From Pseudomonas marginalis (GTDB lineage Bacteria; Pseudomonadota; Gammaproteobacteria; Pseudomonadales; Pseudomonadaceae), in the NCBI RefSeq assembly GCF_900105325.1, contig NZ_FNSU01000003.1:4353501-4417500 (forward strand): DNA of 64,000 nt, written 5' to 3'. The position numbers and the translations under genes are program-made. Of this stretch, positions 1 through 8,208 are shown one piece after another (position 1 is the first letter of the stretch; every line of letters starts with the position of its first letter). The notes beneath the pieces are model-generated. The model saw nothing but the letters and a program-made list of their open reading frames with translations. It made no database searches and had not been told where the DNA came from.

Positions 1-374
1 ATGAACCGGTTCCGGTTCCTCTGGAGTTGCCTGACGAAGATCAATTGGTGGAAATCGAGGAACAGCTGTTCATCGACATCCCGTTTGTCTTTCGTGAATT
101 CCTGCTGACCGTCAGCGATGTGGTGTACGGCAGCCTGGAGCCGGTGACCGTCACCGACCCGCAATCCCACACCTACCTGCCGGACGTGGCTGCCAACGCC
201 TGGGATGCCGGTGTTGACCGCAGCATGATCCCGATCTGCCAGGACGGTGACGATTACTACTGCGTCGAAGAAGACGGCACCGTGGTGCTGTGGTCCGGCG
301 AAGAAGAACTCGTCACCGAAGAGACCTGGGAATCGGTGTGGCACTGGGCGCGGGACGTCTGGCTGGAAAGCTGA
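1..374 (+). CDS. SMI1/KNR4-family protein, 5' partial
   Basis: The reading frame is open to the left edge of the window, so the true start lies upstream; a TTG at 27 is only an in-frame codon. About 124 residues are visible. The pattern of acidic residues, the segment IDIPFVFREFLL, and the later DGDDYYCVEEDG and VVLWSGEEE match the SMI1/KNR4 (SUKH) fold. Members of this superfamily are often immunity proteins of toxin systems, but many Pseudomonas copies are solitary housekeeping genes of unknown role. It ends 76 bases before the convergent antiporter gene. The family call is fairly secure; the function is unknown. Confidence 0.7.
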   Translation, partial: EPVPVPLELPDEDQLVEIEEQLFIDIPFVFREFLLTVSDVVYGSLEPVTVTDPQSHTYLPDVAANAWDAGVDRSMIPICQDGDDYYCVEEDGTVVLWSGEEELVTEETWESVWHWARDVWLES

Positions 375-384
375 GACCTGACCC

Positions 385-448
385 CCGTGGCGAACGGGCT
401 TGCGGTGGTGAGCGGGCTTGTCCCGCGCCGGGCCGCATAGCGGCCCCC
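385..448. repeat. REP-like palindromic segment / bidirectional terminator
   Basis: Between two convergent genes there is a GC-rich segment with a GGGCCG-cata-GCGGCC hairpin near 430-447, preceded by imperfect copies of a GCGGGCTTGTCCCGC motif. It has the size and placement of a Pseudomonas REP element and probably acts as a shared terminator. Confidence 0.5.
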
Positions 449-449
449 A

Positions 450-2213
450 CTAGTGTTCCGGCGTATCCTTATGGTTATCCAGCGTCTCCAGCAAGGCGAC
501 CTGCATCCGCGTATGCACACGGATGAACCATCGCCAGAGCACGGCCGCCACCGCCGCCGTGACCACGGCAATCAGTACCAGCAACTTGTTGGTCGGCAGA
601 ATACTGGCCGACAAGGCTGCCAATAGCACAAAGATCACCAGCAGCGACAAAATCGGGATCAGCTCCGCAATCACCCGTCGCACACGCTGGGTATGTCGCC
701 CGGCCATTTCCGGCTTCACGCTCATCTCCGCCAGCAACATCGACAGCGCCTTGAGCTTGCGGTACGCCGCAATCAGGAACGGCAGCGACAACAGCAATGC
801 CCCACCCCAGATCAACGCCTTCTGCCAGCTTGGATCACTGATCCAACCTTCCAGGTACCCACCAATGCGCACCGCGAAAAAGCTTCCGGCGAAGAAAATC
901 GCGATCACCAGCGCCAGGTTCACGCCCACCTGCAGGATGATCTTGCGGATCATCGACGCCAGCATGGCGCCCTCGCCTTGCGGCTGAATACTGCGTAACC
1001 ATTCGCCGTACATGCCAAACACCCGGCTCATACGCTTGGGCATCACGGCGGCGATCTTCAATGACAAAGGGTCGGCGCCGCGAATCAGGTACGGCGTGAG
1101 CAGCGTAGTGATCGCCGAAACGGCCACCGCCACCGGATACAGGAAGTCGCTGGTCACCTGCAAGGTCATGCCCAGCGCGGCGATAATGAAGGAAAACTCG
1201 CCAATTTGTGACAGCCCCATGCCTACCCGCAGTGAGGTACGACCATCATTGCCGGCGATAAAGGCACCCAGGCCGCAGGACAGCATCTTGCCCAGCACCA
1301 CGGCCACGGTGATCACCGCGATCGGCCAGGCGTATTGCAGGAGGATCTGCGGGTCGATCATCAAGCCGATCGCCACGAAGAAGATCGCGCTGAACATGTC
1401 GCGAACCGGCTCGATCAGGCGCTCGATCTTAACCAATTGCCGGGATTCGGCCATGATCGCGCCGATCAGAAACGCCCCCAGCACCATGCTGTACTCCAGC
1501 TTGACCACCAGCAGGCAGAAACCGAAACACAGGCCCAGTACGGTGATCAGCAGCATTTCGTTGCTTTCGAATTTGGCCACGTAGGCCAACAGGCGCGGCA
1601 CCAGCAAAATACCGATGACCAACGCGACGATCATGAACAGCGAGAGCTTGCCGACCGTGGAGAACACCTCGCCGGAGCTCACCGTACCGCTGACGGCGAT
1701 GCTCGAGAGCAAGGCGATGATGCCGATGCCAAGGATGTCTTCCACAATCAGCACGCCAAAAATAAGTTGGGCGAAGCGCTGGTTTTTCATCTTCAGGTCA
1801 TTGAGTGCCTTCACGATGATGGTGGTGGAGGAAATCGCCAGGATCGCGCCGAGGAACAGCGAGTCCATGGTGTTCCAGTCGAACCAGCGGCCAATCTCGT
1901 AGCCGATCCAGATCATCAGGATGATTTCCAGGAAGGCCGCGATAAACGCCGTGGCCCCCACCTTGAACAGCTTGCGCAGGCTGAACTCCAGGCCCAGGCA
2001 GAACATCAGGAAGATCACCCCCAGTTCGGCGAGGGTCTTGATGGTGTCTTCGTCGTGGATCAGTCCGAACGGCGGGGTGTGCGGGCCAATGATGAAGCCG
2101 GCGACGATGTACCCCAGCACCACGGGTTGCTTGAGGCGGTGAAACAGGACGGTGACCACCCCTGCCACCAGCATGATCACAGCCAAGTCCTGGATAAAGC
2201 TGATGGCGTGCAT
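450..2213 (-). CDS. CPA2-type cation:proton antiporter (KefB/YbaL-like)
   Basis: This is a 587-residue inner-membrane protein with about 12 hydrophobic helices followed by a shorter polar and helical C-terminal part. The start MHAISFIQD at 2213 was preferred over an upstream one at 2279, because the upstream residues are polar and unlike the family. Early motifs (HRLKQPVVLGYIVAG, FGLIHDEDTI) and GLSQIGEFSFIIA near residue 340 are typical of monovalent cation:proton antiporter-2 proteins. No TrkA-N nucleotide-binding domain is present, unlike full KefB/KefC, so gating by NAD or glutathione is not indicated. Exchange of K+ or Na+ for H+ is the likely role. Confidence 0.85.
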   Translation of the reverse strand: MHAISFIQDLAVIMLVAGVVTVLFHRLKQPVVLGYIVAGFIIGPHTPPFGLIHDEDTIKTLAELGVIFLMFCLGLEFSLRKLFKVGATAFIAAFLEIILMIWIGYEIGRWFDWNTMDSLFLGAILAISSTTIIVKALNDLKMKNQRFAQLIFGVLIVEDILGIGIIALLSSIAVSGTVSSGEVFSTVGKLSLFMIVALVIGILLVPRLLAYVAKFESNEMLLITVLGLCFGFCLLVVKLEYSMVLGAFLIGAIMAESRQLVKIERLIEPVRDMFSAIFFVAIGLMIDPQILLQYAWPIAVITVAVVLGKMLSCGLGAFIAGNDGRTSLRVGMGLSQIGEFSFIIAALGMTLQVTSDFLYPVAVAVSAITTLLTPYLIRGADPLSLKIAAVMPKRMSRVFGMYGEWLRSIQPQGEGAMLASMIRKIILQVGVNLALVIAIFFAGSFFAVRIGGYLEGWISDPSWQKALIWGGALLLSLPFLIAAYRKLKALSMLLAEMSVKPEMAGRHTQRVRRVIAELIPILSLLVIFVLLAALSASILPTNKLLVLIAVVTAAVAAVLWRWFIRVHTRMQVALLETLDNHKDTPEH

Positions 2214-2504
2214 GGCGAGGGGCTCCTTGAGGGTACTGGCGCTTTTCCCACTTCCGCACGCGCCTTTGAAAAATCGCAAAATGCGGAAGGAAAAGTCTGC
2301 CTTTATCGTAAGAAATGCCCTGAGATGGGCTTTTGAAGGTTAACACCGCGACTTCCGCCGGAAAGCCGGTGCAATATATGGAAACAGATCGGTGAACGCG
2401 TGACGGCAAGCCGCCCACCGGCGTCCCGTAAGGGATGGCGCTGCAAAGATCCCAGCACCCGCAGAGGTGCCACCCAACCAATGCCTACAACCCGTGAGTG
2501 TGCT
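2214..2504. other. Intergenic region between divergent antiporter and thioesterase genes
   Basis: About 290 bases carry no convincing gene. Open frames here are out-of-frame extensions of the neighbouring genes. The region must hold both divergent promoters, but no strong -10/-35 pair or operator stands out. Confidence 0.5.
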
Positions 2505-2990
2505 ATGGAACCCGGAAACGCCCAGCTGTCGATGACGGTATTGATGACCCCTGACATGGCCAACTTCTCAGGCAATGTCCACGGCGGCACCTTGCTCAAG
2601 TACCTCGATGAAGTGGCCTACGCCTGCGCGAGCCGTTATGCCGGTCGCTATGTGGTGACGCTGTCGGTGGATCAGGTGATTTTTCGCGAACCGATCCATG
2701 TCGGCGAGCTGGTGACATTCCTTGCGTCGGTCAACTACACCGGCAATACGTCGATGGAAGTGGGCATCAAGGTGGTGACCGAGAACATCCGCGAGCGCTC
2801 GGTGCGTCATACCAACAGCTGCTTCTTCACCATGGTGGCCGTGGACGACCAGCGTAAACCCGCTGCCGTGCCACCGCTGCAACCCCATAACAGTGAAGAC
2901 AAGCGCCGGTTCGTGCAGGCCCAGCAGCGCCGGCAGATCCGCCAGGAGCTTGAGAAGCGCTACCAGGAAATCAAGGCTGACGCGCTGTAA
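2505..2990 (+). CDS. Acyl-CoA thioesterase (hotdog fold)
   Basis: The product has 161 residues and belongs to the YciA/BFIT-type acyl-CoA thioester hydrolases. The hallmark is the N-terminal segment with MTPDMANFSGNVHGGTLLKYLDEVAY, in which the asparagine/histidine-glycine-glycine turn and the following Asp line the active site of the family. A second strand set, VDQVIFREPIHVGELVTF, follows. The start MEPGNAQLS at 2505 gives the normal family length; the frame is open further upstream but those residues are not family-like. It hydrolyses cytosolic acyl-CoAs; the preferred chain length cannot be read from sequence. Confidence 0.85.
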   Translation: MEPGNAQLSMTVLMTPDMANFSGNVHGGTLLKYLDEVAYACASRYAGRYVVTLSVDQVIFREPIHVGELVTFLASVNYTGNTSMEVGIKVVTENIRERSVRHTNSCFFTMVAVDDQRKPAAVPPLQPHNSEDKRRFVQAQQRRQIRQELEKRYQEIKADAL

Positions 2991-3001
2991 GTCCAACCAA
3001 A

Positions 3002-3032
3002 AAATGTGGGAGGTTTGCCCCCCTCTCACATT
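3002..3032. terminator. Short REP-type hairpin between convergent genes
   Basis: An AATGTGGGAGG arm and a CCCCTCTCACATT arm face each other across a short loop, between the thioesterase stop and the pdxY stop. The same family of palindrome recurs at 17,370 and 26,676. It probably terminates both genes. Confidence 0.6.
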
Positions 3033-3045
3033 GGGTTCTGTGTAC

Positions 3046-3918
3046 TTACAGGCTGATCGGCGTCGCCTCGAAACGTACGCGAGGATGGGCGATGCGGTCC
3101 TGGGCGCGGACCAGTTCCAGCTCGTAACTGGCGCAGGCCTGGGTTTCCAGCAGCACTTCGTGCACCGCCGCGGCCGTGAACTCAAAAGCCGCCAACAGGC
3201 TGTCGCCCAGCAACACCCGCGCCAGGAACAGCCCCGACGTCAGGTCGCCCACGCCCACCGGCTGGCGCGGGAACGCCAGCAGCGGCCGACGCAGGTGCCA
3301 GCTGCCCTCGGCAGTTACCAGCAGCATCTCGAAACCATCCGGCAACTTGCCCGGGTAATCCAGGTGCTTGACCAGCACCGCCTTCGGGCCACGGGCCAGC
3401 AATGCCTTGGCCATGCCCAGGCAGTCGAACAGCGATTGCGGCTTGCGCCCGGCAAAGCTGTCCAGTTCCAGTTGGTTGGGGCACAGGAAGTCGGCCATGG
3501 CCGCCGCTTCATCCAGCAGGAAATCGCTGACGTCCTGCGGCACGATGCAGCCCTTTTCCGGATGGCCCATCACCGGGTCGCACAGGTACAGGGCCTTGGG
3601 GTTGATGGCCTTGATGCGCGCCACACCGGTAAGAATCGCGCGGCCCTGATCCGCACTGCCCAGGTAGCCAGACAGAATCGCATCGCAGTTGCCCAGCTCG
3701 CCGATGGCGGCAATGCCTTCCACCAGCGCAGGAATCTGCTGCGGCGCCAGCACTTCGCCCGCCCACTGACCATACTGGGTATGGTTGGAGAACTGCACCG
3801 TGTTCAGCGGCCAGACGTTCACCCCGACCCTCTGCATGGGGAACACGGCGGCGCTGTTTCCGGCGTGGCCAAAGACCACATGAGACTGGATCGCAAGCAG
3901 ATGAGGTGTGCGTTTCAT
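3046..3918 (-). CDS. pdxY: Pyridoxal kinase PdxY
   Basis: The 290-residue product matches PdxY in length and in its whole layout. It starts MKRTPHLLAIQSHVVFGHAGN, has the YGQWAGEVL and DAILSGYLGS blocks, CDPVMGH near residue 130, and the ribokinase-type GVGDLTSGLFLA loop near residue 225 that carries the catalytic Asp. It phosphorylates pyridoxal (and less well pyridoxine or pyridoxamine) to the coenzyme form in the salvage pathway. It is monocistronic here and convergent with the thioesterase gene. Confidence 0.93.
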   Translation of the reverse strand: MKRTPHLLAIQSHVVFGHAGNSAAVFPMQRVGVNVWPLNTVQFSNHTQYGQWAGEVLAPQQIPALVEGIAAIGELGNCDAILSGYLGSADQGRAILTGVARIKAINPKALYLCDPVMGHPEKGCIVPQDVSDFLLDEAAAMADFLCPNQLELDSFAGRKPQSLFDCLGMAKALLARGPKAVLVKHLDYPGKLPDGFEMLLVTAEGSWHLRRPLLAFPRQPVGVGDLTSGLFLARVLLGDSLLAAFEFTAAAVHEVLLETQACASYELELVRAQDRIAHPRVRFEATPISL

Positions 3919-4035
3919 GCAGGAGATTTCCGTAAAGCCATTGAAATTCTGGCCGCGCAGTATGCGACTAAACGCAGCCTGTACGACAGACCGACGACAC
4001 AGTTAAGCTGCTCTCACTTTGTTGGAGTTTTTCGC

Positions 4036-4431
4036 ATGCTGACCCTGGGAAACATCTTCGTGTTGATGCTGCTGGCGACCGGCGCCGCCTGGGTATGGCA
4101 CAACCACGGCCTGCGAGAGCGGGCGTTGGCGCGGGTCAAGCAGCATTGCGCCAAGCTCGATATCGAATTGCTCGACGGCGCCGTGGCGTTGAAGCGCATC
4201 GGTTTTGTGAAGGATGCCAACGGTCGGCGGCGTCTGGCGCGTATCTACAATTTCGAGTTCACCGTCACGGGCGAGACCCGTCACAGCGGGACCATCACGC
4301 AATTCGGCGCCCACAGTGCGCAGATCGAACTGGCGCCCTACCCGTTCGAGGTCAAGGAAGCACTGCCCAGCGCCAATGTGATCGAGCTGAGCCAATGGCG
4401 CCAGGACCACGCCACCAAGAACCGTCAGTAA
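4036..4431 (+). CDS. DUF3301 family small membrane-anchored protein
   Basis: The 131-residue product begins with one hydrophobic helix (MLTLGNIFVLMLLATGAAWVW). A soluble domain follows with the pattern ALARVKQHCAKLDIELLDGAVAL and a C-terminal YPFEVKEALPSANVIELSQWR, as in DUF3301 proteins of gammaproteobacteria. The start at 4036 was chosen because the transmembrane helix begins there; the frame is open far upstream but only as an antisense shadow of pdxY. Its stop overlaps the stop of the convergent cobW-like gene by 7 bases. The function is not known. Confidence 0.8.
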   Translation: MLTLGNIFVLMLLATGAAWVWHNHGLRERALARVKQHCAKLDIELLDGAVALKRIGFVKDANGRRRLARIYNFEFTVTGETRHSGTITQFGAHSAQIELAPYPFEVKEALPSANVIELSQWRQDHATKNRQ

Positions 4432-5396
4432 CGGCAGGCGGCCAGTGCGATCTGCAACGCGGCCACGTCCTGTGGTGCGCTGAAGATCAGTTCGATACGT
4501 GAGTCGCGACGCCATTCGCTGGGTTGCCAGGCGAACCGGCTGTTATCCACAGCGTTGGCCGAGATCCACCCATCACCGCTGTGGATAACCAGTTTGGCGC
4601 GGCGCCACTCAAGGGATGTCAGCCACAGATGCAGACGCTCGGAATCGAATTGCTGGCTCGGGTGCCAGCGCCAACCGATACTCCAACCGCCCTCCTGGGC
4701 CTGGCTCAGGCAAATCGGCACGCTCGGATCACTCCAGATAGCCGGCAATTGAGCCAGCCCCTTGGGCACCACGAAGTTATCCACAGCCGCTTCAGCCTGC
4801 GCATTCAAGCCTGGCAGTTTGCCGAGTGGCACGTACGCCTGCTGCGTCCAATAAATGTTCCGATCGGGTAGCTGTCGTTCGACGGCCTCGCGTTGCGCAG
4901 CATCCAACCCCTCATCCTTGTTCAACACCAACAGCCCGGAACTGGCCAACGCTTCCTGCTGCGCTGGCGGCAAGGGTTTGCCCGCTGCCAGCGCCTGGGC
5001 ATCCAGTACCAACACACAGGGCTGAACCGCCAGCACCTGCTGCCACGGCGCTTCGCGCAACTGCTTGAGCAACTGCGCAGGATGCCCCAGGCCCGAGGGT
5101 TCGATAAACAACCGATCCGGCTTGGCCTTACGCAGCAACCGGCCCAGGCCTACCTGGAACGGTGCGCCATTCACACAACAAAGGCAGCCACCGGCGACTT
5201 CACCCAGGGCAATGCCATCGTCATCCAGGGTCAGCAATGCAGCGTCCAGGCCGATCTGGCCGAACTCGTTGATCAACACCGCCCAGCGCTCGTTGGCCGG
5301 ACGTTGGGCAAGCAGGTGCTTGATCAGGCTGGTCTTGCCGGCGCCCAAGGGCCCGGCAATCACGTGGGTGGGAATGTTCTGCAGCATGGGTGCCAT
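4425..5396 (-). CDS. COG0523 GTPase (CobW/YjiA-like metallochaperone)
   Basis: The product has 323 residues. It carries a Walker A GPLGAGKTSLI near residue 15, the metal-binding CLCC motif in GGCLCCVNG near residue 70, and NKDE in place of NKxD for guanine recognition; a CobW C-terminal domain follows. It is the last gene of the dksA2-zigA-DUF1826 operon, 35 bases after the DUF1826 gene. Position and family suggest a zinc metallochaperone made under zinc starvation, equivalent to the PA5532-type gene of P. aeruginosa. The client protein is unknown. Confidence 0.85.
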   Translation of the reverse strand: MAPMLQNIPTHVIAGPLGAGKTSLIKHLLAQRPANERWAVLINEFGQIGLDAALLTLDDDGIALGEVAGGCLCCVNGAPFQVGLGRLLRKAKPDRLFIEPSGLGHPAQLLKQLREAPWQQVLAVQPCVLVLDAQALAAGKPLPPAQQEALASSGLLVLNKDEGLDAAQREAVERQLPDRNIYWTQQAYVPLGKLPGLNAQAEAAVDNFVVPKGLAQLPAIWSDPSVPICLSQAQEGGWSIGWRWHPSQQFDSERLHLWLTSLEWRRAKLVIHSGDGWISANAVDNSRFAWQPSEWRRDSRIELIFSAPQDVAALQIALAACRY

Positions 5397-5431
5397 CGTT
5401 CGGACCGTGTAGAGGGTTTGATCCTACGCGG

Positions 5432-6076
5432 TTACGCGAGCCAATCCAGCGTCAGAATCAATCGGCGCTCATTCGCTTTCAACGCCGGGGAGCGATGGAT
5501 GAGGCCGTGGTTTTCGTTGCCGTGCCATTTGGTGCCTTTGAGCAGGGCCACTTCACCGCACTGGATCTGTTCGATGCGCTGGCGCGGTTCGGCGTCCGGT
5601 TGGCTGAGCTTGCGTCGGTCCATCACCCCTTCGCGCAACCACTGGCTACCGATGCCGGCATAGGTGGTGATCAGCCGTACCGGCACATGGTCAACGTGGA
5701 AACGCGGGCACATGGCTTTATCCAGCAGCCGCAGGCGCACACCGATGCGCTTGGCGCCGAGCAGGCACGCAAAGGCGCTGACCAGCCACGACACATCGGC
5801 GATAAAACCTTCGTAGCCTTCAAGATCGCGGCAGCTGGACGCCAGACCGCACAGGTTCGGCTCGGCGTCTTCGTTGTTGAGTTCGATCACCAAGGACTCG
5901 GCCAACGGCTCATTGAGCGCAACCAGCAAGGCGCCGAACTCGGCGATATGCAACGGCAATTGGCGCTGCCACAGCGCCAGGTTCACGCCGTCTTCGAGAA
6001 TATCGGACAGCGCCAGCGGGGTTTCACCACGGGTCTGGCGAACCACCTGGCGCAAAGGGATAAGCGGTTCCAGCAT
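5432..6076 (-). CDS. DUF1826 family protein of the zinc-starvation operon
   Basis: The product is 214 residues. The pattern HVDHVPVRLITTYAGIGSQWL near residue 125 and GEVALLKGTKWHGNENHGLIHRSP near residue 180 identifies DUF1826. The conserved His/Asp positions in those blocks recall a cupin or 2-oxoglutarate oxygenase metal site, but that is inference. Its start overlaps the zigA stop, so the two are translationally coupled. The equivalent gene in P. aeruginosa lies in the same zinc-responsive cluster. No biochemical role is established. Confidence 0.8.
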   Translation of the reverse strand: MLEPLIPLRQVVRQTRGETPLALSDILEDGVNLALWQRQLPLHIAEFGALLVALNEPLAESLVIELNNEDAEPNLCGLASSCRDLEGYEGFIADVSWLVSAFACLLGAKRIGVRLRLLDKAMCPRFHVDHVPVRLITTYAGIGSQWLREGVMDRRKLSQPDAEPRQRIEQIQCGEVALLKGTKWHGNENHGLIHRSPALKANERRLILTLDWLA

Positions 6077-7281
6077 CAGGCGGCCTCTTCATACCAGGGA
6101 CCAAACGGATCAGCCAGCAGGCGCCAACCTTCGACACCCAGGGCCAGTTCTTCATCGGTGAGCAAGCACGCGTCCAACTCGGCACGCATCCGCGCGAAGT
6201 CGATGTTTTGTCCGATAAACACCAGTTCCTGACGGCAGTCGCCAGTACTGAGCTGCCAGTTGCCCATGATGGCGGCGACGCTTTCTTCGTCCTGGGGCCA
6301 TTGGCTTTTCGGCACAAAGCGCCACCAGCGTCCGGCAAACCCATGGCGCATCAAGCCACCGGCCTGGGACCAACTGCCCGCATCCTGATGCTTGCTGGCC
6401 AGCCAGAAAAAGCCCTTGGAACGCAGCAATTTGCCGTTGACCCAAGGCCGGTCGATAAAGTCGAAGAAGCGTTGCGGGTGGAAGGGGCGACGTGCGCGAT
6501 AGGCCGTGGAAGCGATGCCGTACTCTTCGGTTTCCGGCACGTGTTCACCCCGCAACTCCTGCAACCAGCCCGGCGCCTGCGCGGCGCGTTCGAAGTCGAA
6601 GCGGCCGGTGTTGAGGATCTTGTGCAGCGGCACTTCGCCCATGACCATCGGGATGATTTCCGCCTGGGCGTTGAGACGTTCAAGGATCGCCATCAGTTCC
6701 TCGCGCTCATGGCTGCTGATCAGGTCGATCTTGCTGATCAGGATCACGTCGGCGAATTCGATCTGCTCGATCAACAGGTCGGTGATCGAGCGTTCGTCCT
6801 CCTCTCCCAGGGTTTCGCCCCGTGAGGCGAGGCTTTCGGCAGCCTGGTAGTCGAGCAGGAAGTTCATGCCGTCGACCACGGTGACCATGGTGTCCAGGCG
6901 CGCGATATCGGCCAGGCTTTGCTCGTTTTCATCACGGAAGGTGAAGGTTTCAGCCACCGGCAACGGCTCGGAGATCCCGGTGGATTCGATCAGCAGGTAA
7001 TCGAAGCGACCTTCCTTGGCGAGTTTTCCGACTTCTTCGAGCAAGTCTTCACGCAAGGTGCAGCAGATACAGCCGTTGCTCATCTCCACCAGTTTTTCTT
7101 CGGAACGGTTGAGGGTGACGTCACGCTGCACCTCGCTGCCGTCGATGTTGATTTCGCTCATGTCGTTGACGATCACCGCCACGCGCAGGTTTTCGCGGTT
7201 GCGCAGGACGTAGTTGAGCAGCGTGCTTTTACCGGCGCCGAGAAAGCCGGACAACACGGTAACGGGGAGACGATTGGGCAT
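6076..7281 (-). CDS. zigA: Zinc metallochaperone GTPase ZigA
   Basis: The product is 401 residues, a long COG0523 member. It has the P-loop GFLGAGKSTLL at residues 10-20, the metal motif GCICC near 70, ESTGISEP as switch II, SKIDL as the guanine-recognition motif, and a large CobW_C domain from about residue 240 to 390. Length and operon position behind dksA2 match ZigA of Pseudomonas and Acinetobacter, which is induced by zinc limitation and is proposed to deliver zinc to client enzymes. It lies 27 bases after dksA2 and overlaps the next gene by one base. Confidence 0.9.
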   Translation of the reverse strand: MPNRLPVTVLSGFLGAGKSTLLNYVLRNRENLRVAVIVNDMSEINIDGSEVQRDVTLNRSEEKLVEMSNGCICCTLREDLLEEVGKLAKEGRFDYLLIESTGISEPLPVAETFTFRDENEQSLADIARLDTMVTVVDGMNFLLDYQAAESLASRGETLGEEDERSITDLLIEQIEFADVILISKIDLISSHEREELMAILERLNAQAEIIPMVMGEVPLHKILNTGRFDFERAAQAPGWLQELRGEHVPETEEYGIASTAYRARRPFHPQRFFDFIDRPWVNGKLLRSKGFFWLASKHQDAGSWSQAGGLMRHGFAGRWWRFVPKSQWPQDEESVAAIMGNWQLSTGDCRQELVFIGQNIDFARMRAELDACLLTDEELALGVEGWRLLADPFGPWYEEAA

Positions 7282-7308
7282 CAGGTAATCCTCATCAGGG
7301 TTGGCCGG

Positions 7309-7713
7309 TCAAATCGCCCGTTTATGGCGTTCGCGCAGCTCTTCACGTTCTTTGGCTTCGATACACAGGGTGGCGGTGGGGCGCAGCAGCAGGCGTTGCA
7401 GGCCGATGGGCTCGCCCGTTTCGCGGCACCAGCCGTATTCGCCGCGGGCCAGCAGTTCGAGGGCGTCGTCGATTTTGTCGAGGAGCTTCTTTTCCCGCTC
7501 CAGCAGGCGCAGTTGCCACTGGCGCTGTTCTTCGGCGCTGCCCACATCGGCCGGGTCGCTGTTGGGCTCCTGCTCGCGCAGCACCAGGAATTCGCCCTCG
7601 ATGCGCGCTTGCAGTTCATGGCGCTGAGTCAGCAACAGTTCGCGGAAAAAGCCCTGCTGGGCTTCATTCATGTAGTCGGCGGGCGGTTGGGCCAGCAGGT
7701 CTTGTTCGGTCAT
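7309..7713 (-). CDS. dksA2: DksA2, zinc-independent DksA paralogue
   Basis: The 134-residue product has the long coiled-coil of DksA (residues about 20-90) with the acidic tip NSDPADVGSAEEQ, followed by the globular domain. The four-cysteine zinc finger of DksA is reduced to two cysteines. CRET replaces the first CxxC pair and CIEA the second, which is the hallmark of DksA2. Such proteins replace zinc-bound DksA on RNA polymerase when zinc is scarce. A perfect Zur-type palindrome lies 35 bases upstream, and the gene heads a four-gene operon. Confidence 0.93.
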   Translation of the reverse strand: MTEQDLLAQPPADYMNEAQQGFFRELLLTQRHELQARIEGEFLVLREQEPNSDPADVGSAEEQRQWQLRLLEREKKLLDKIDDALELLARGEYGWCRETGEPIGLQRLLLRPTATLCIEAKEREELRERHKRAI

Positions 7714-7747
7714 GGGGATCGGTTCACGGGCCAGGCTGTGTTTTTAT

Positions 7748-7760
7748 GTTATAGTATAAC
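7748..7760. promoter_or_regulatory. Zur-type operator between dksA2 and a secreted protein gene
   Basis: GTTATAGTATAAC is a perfect 6-1-6 palindrome and matches the GTTATA-N-TATAAC form of gammaproteobacterial Zur boxes. It lies 35 bases upstream of dksA2 on one side and 80 bases upstream of the secreted protein on the other, so one site can repress both. An equivalent site stands at 9500. Confidence 0.9.
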
Positions 7761-7839
7761 AATGCAGATAAGCCAATCCCCCTTGCTCGTTACGACGAAG
7801 GGCGCAATGCTTGAACACTTCCCAGTCCCGAGACACCCT

Positions 7840-8208
7840 ATGAAATACCTGGTGTGCGCCCTGTTACTGGCAGTCGCGGGGCCTGCCTGTGCCGAAGCGC
7901 CAAGCTTGCTGGCCAAGTGCACGCGCAGCGCCAACCTGTTGGCCTGTGTGGACCCCCTGGGCAATGCCTACAGCGTGGCGACGGTGGGCACCACCACGTA
8001 TTTGCGTGGTTTCGAGGTGATCGGGAAACGTTATTGGGCACAAACCAACAGCCGCTACGGGCAACTGACGTTCTTTACCGGTTTGGCGTCGGATGGAGAA
8101 GCATGGGTTGGCTACACGCGGCGCGTGGGCTGGACCACGATCAACCGGTTTTCCAGCTCCGGGGGCGCCACTGCCAAATTCACGTGCAGCCGAATTACCG
8201 GCTGTTAG
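7840..8208 (+). CDS. Small secreted protein of the zinc-starvation cluster (PA5537-like)
   Basis: The 122-residue product has a clear Sec signal peptide with a cleavage site near GPACA-EAPS. The mature part of about 100 residues is Cys-containing and rich in aromatic and Thr residues (GTTTYLRGFEVIGKRYWAQTNSRYGQ, WVGYTRRVGWTTINRF). ATG 7840 was chosen because it begins the signal peptide. No known domain is recognised. Its divergent position from dksA2 across the Zur site matches the hypothetical PA5537 of P. aeruginosa, so zinc repression is likely. Its stop overlaps the convergent amidase stop by 4 bases. Confidence 0.75.
   Translation: MKYLVCALLLAVAGPACAEAPSLLAKCTRSANLLACVDPLGNAYSVATVGTTTYLRGFEVIGKRYWAQTNSRYGQLTFFTGLASDGEAWVGYTRRVGWTTINRFSSSGGATAKFTCSRITGC

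Noticed and set aside
1335..2336. 333-codon plus-strand frame opposite the antiporter gene
   Set aside because: Composition is Gln/His/Asp-rich as expected for the antisense of membrane-protein codons; no family features.
2893..4035. Upstream extension of the DUF3301 frame to 512 codons
   Set aside because: The extra part lies antisense over pdxY; the membrane helix and family similarity begin at 4036.
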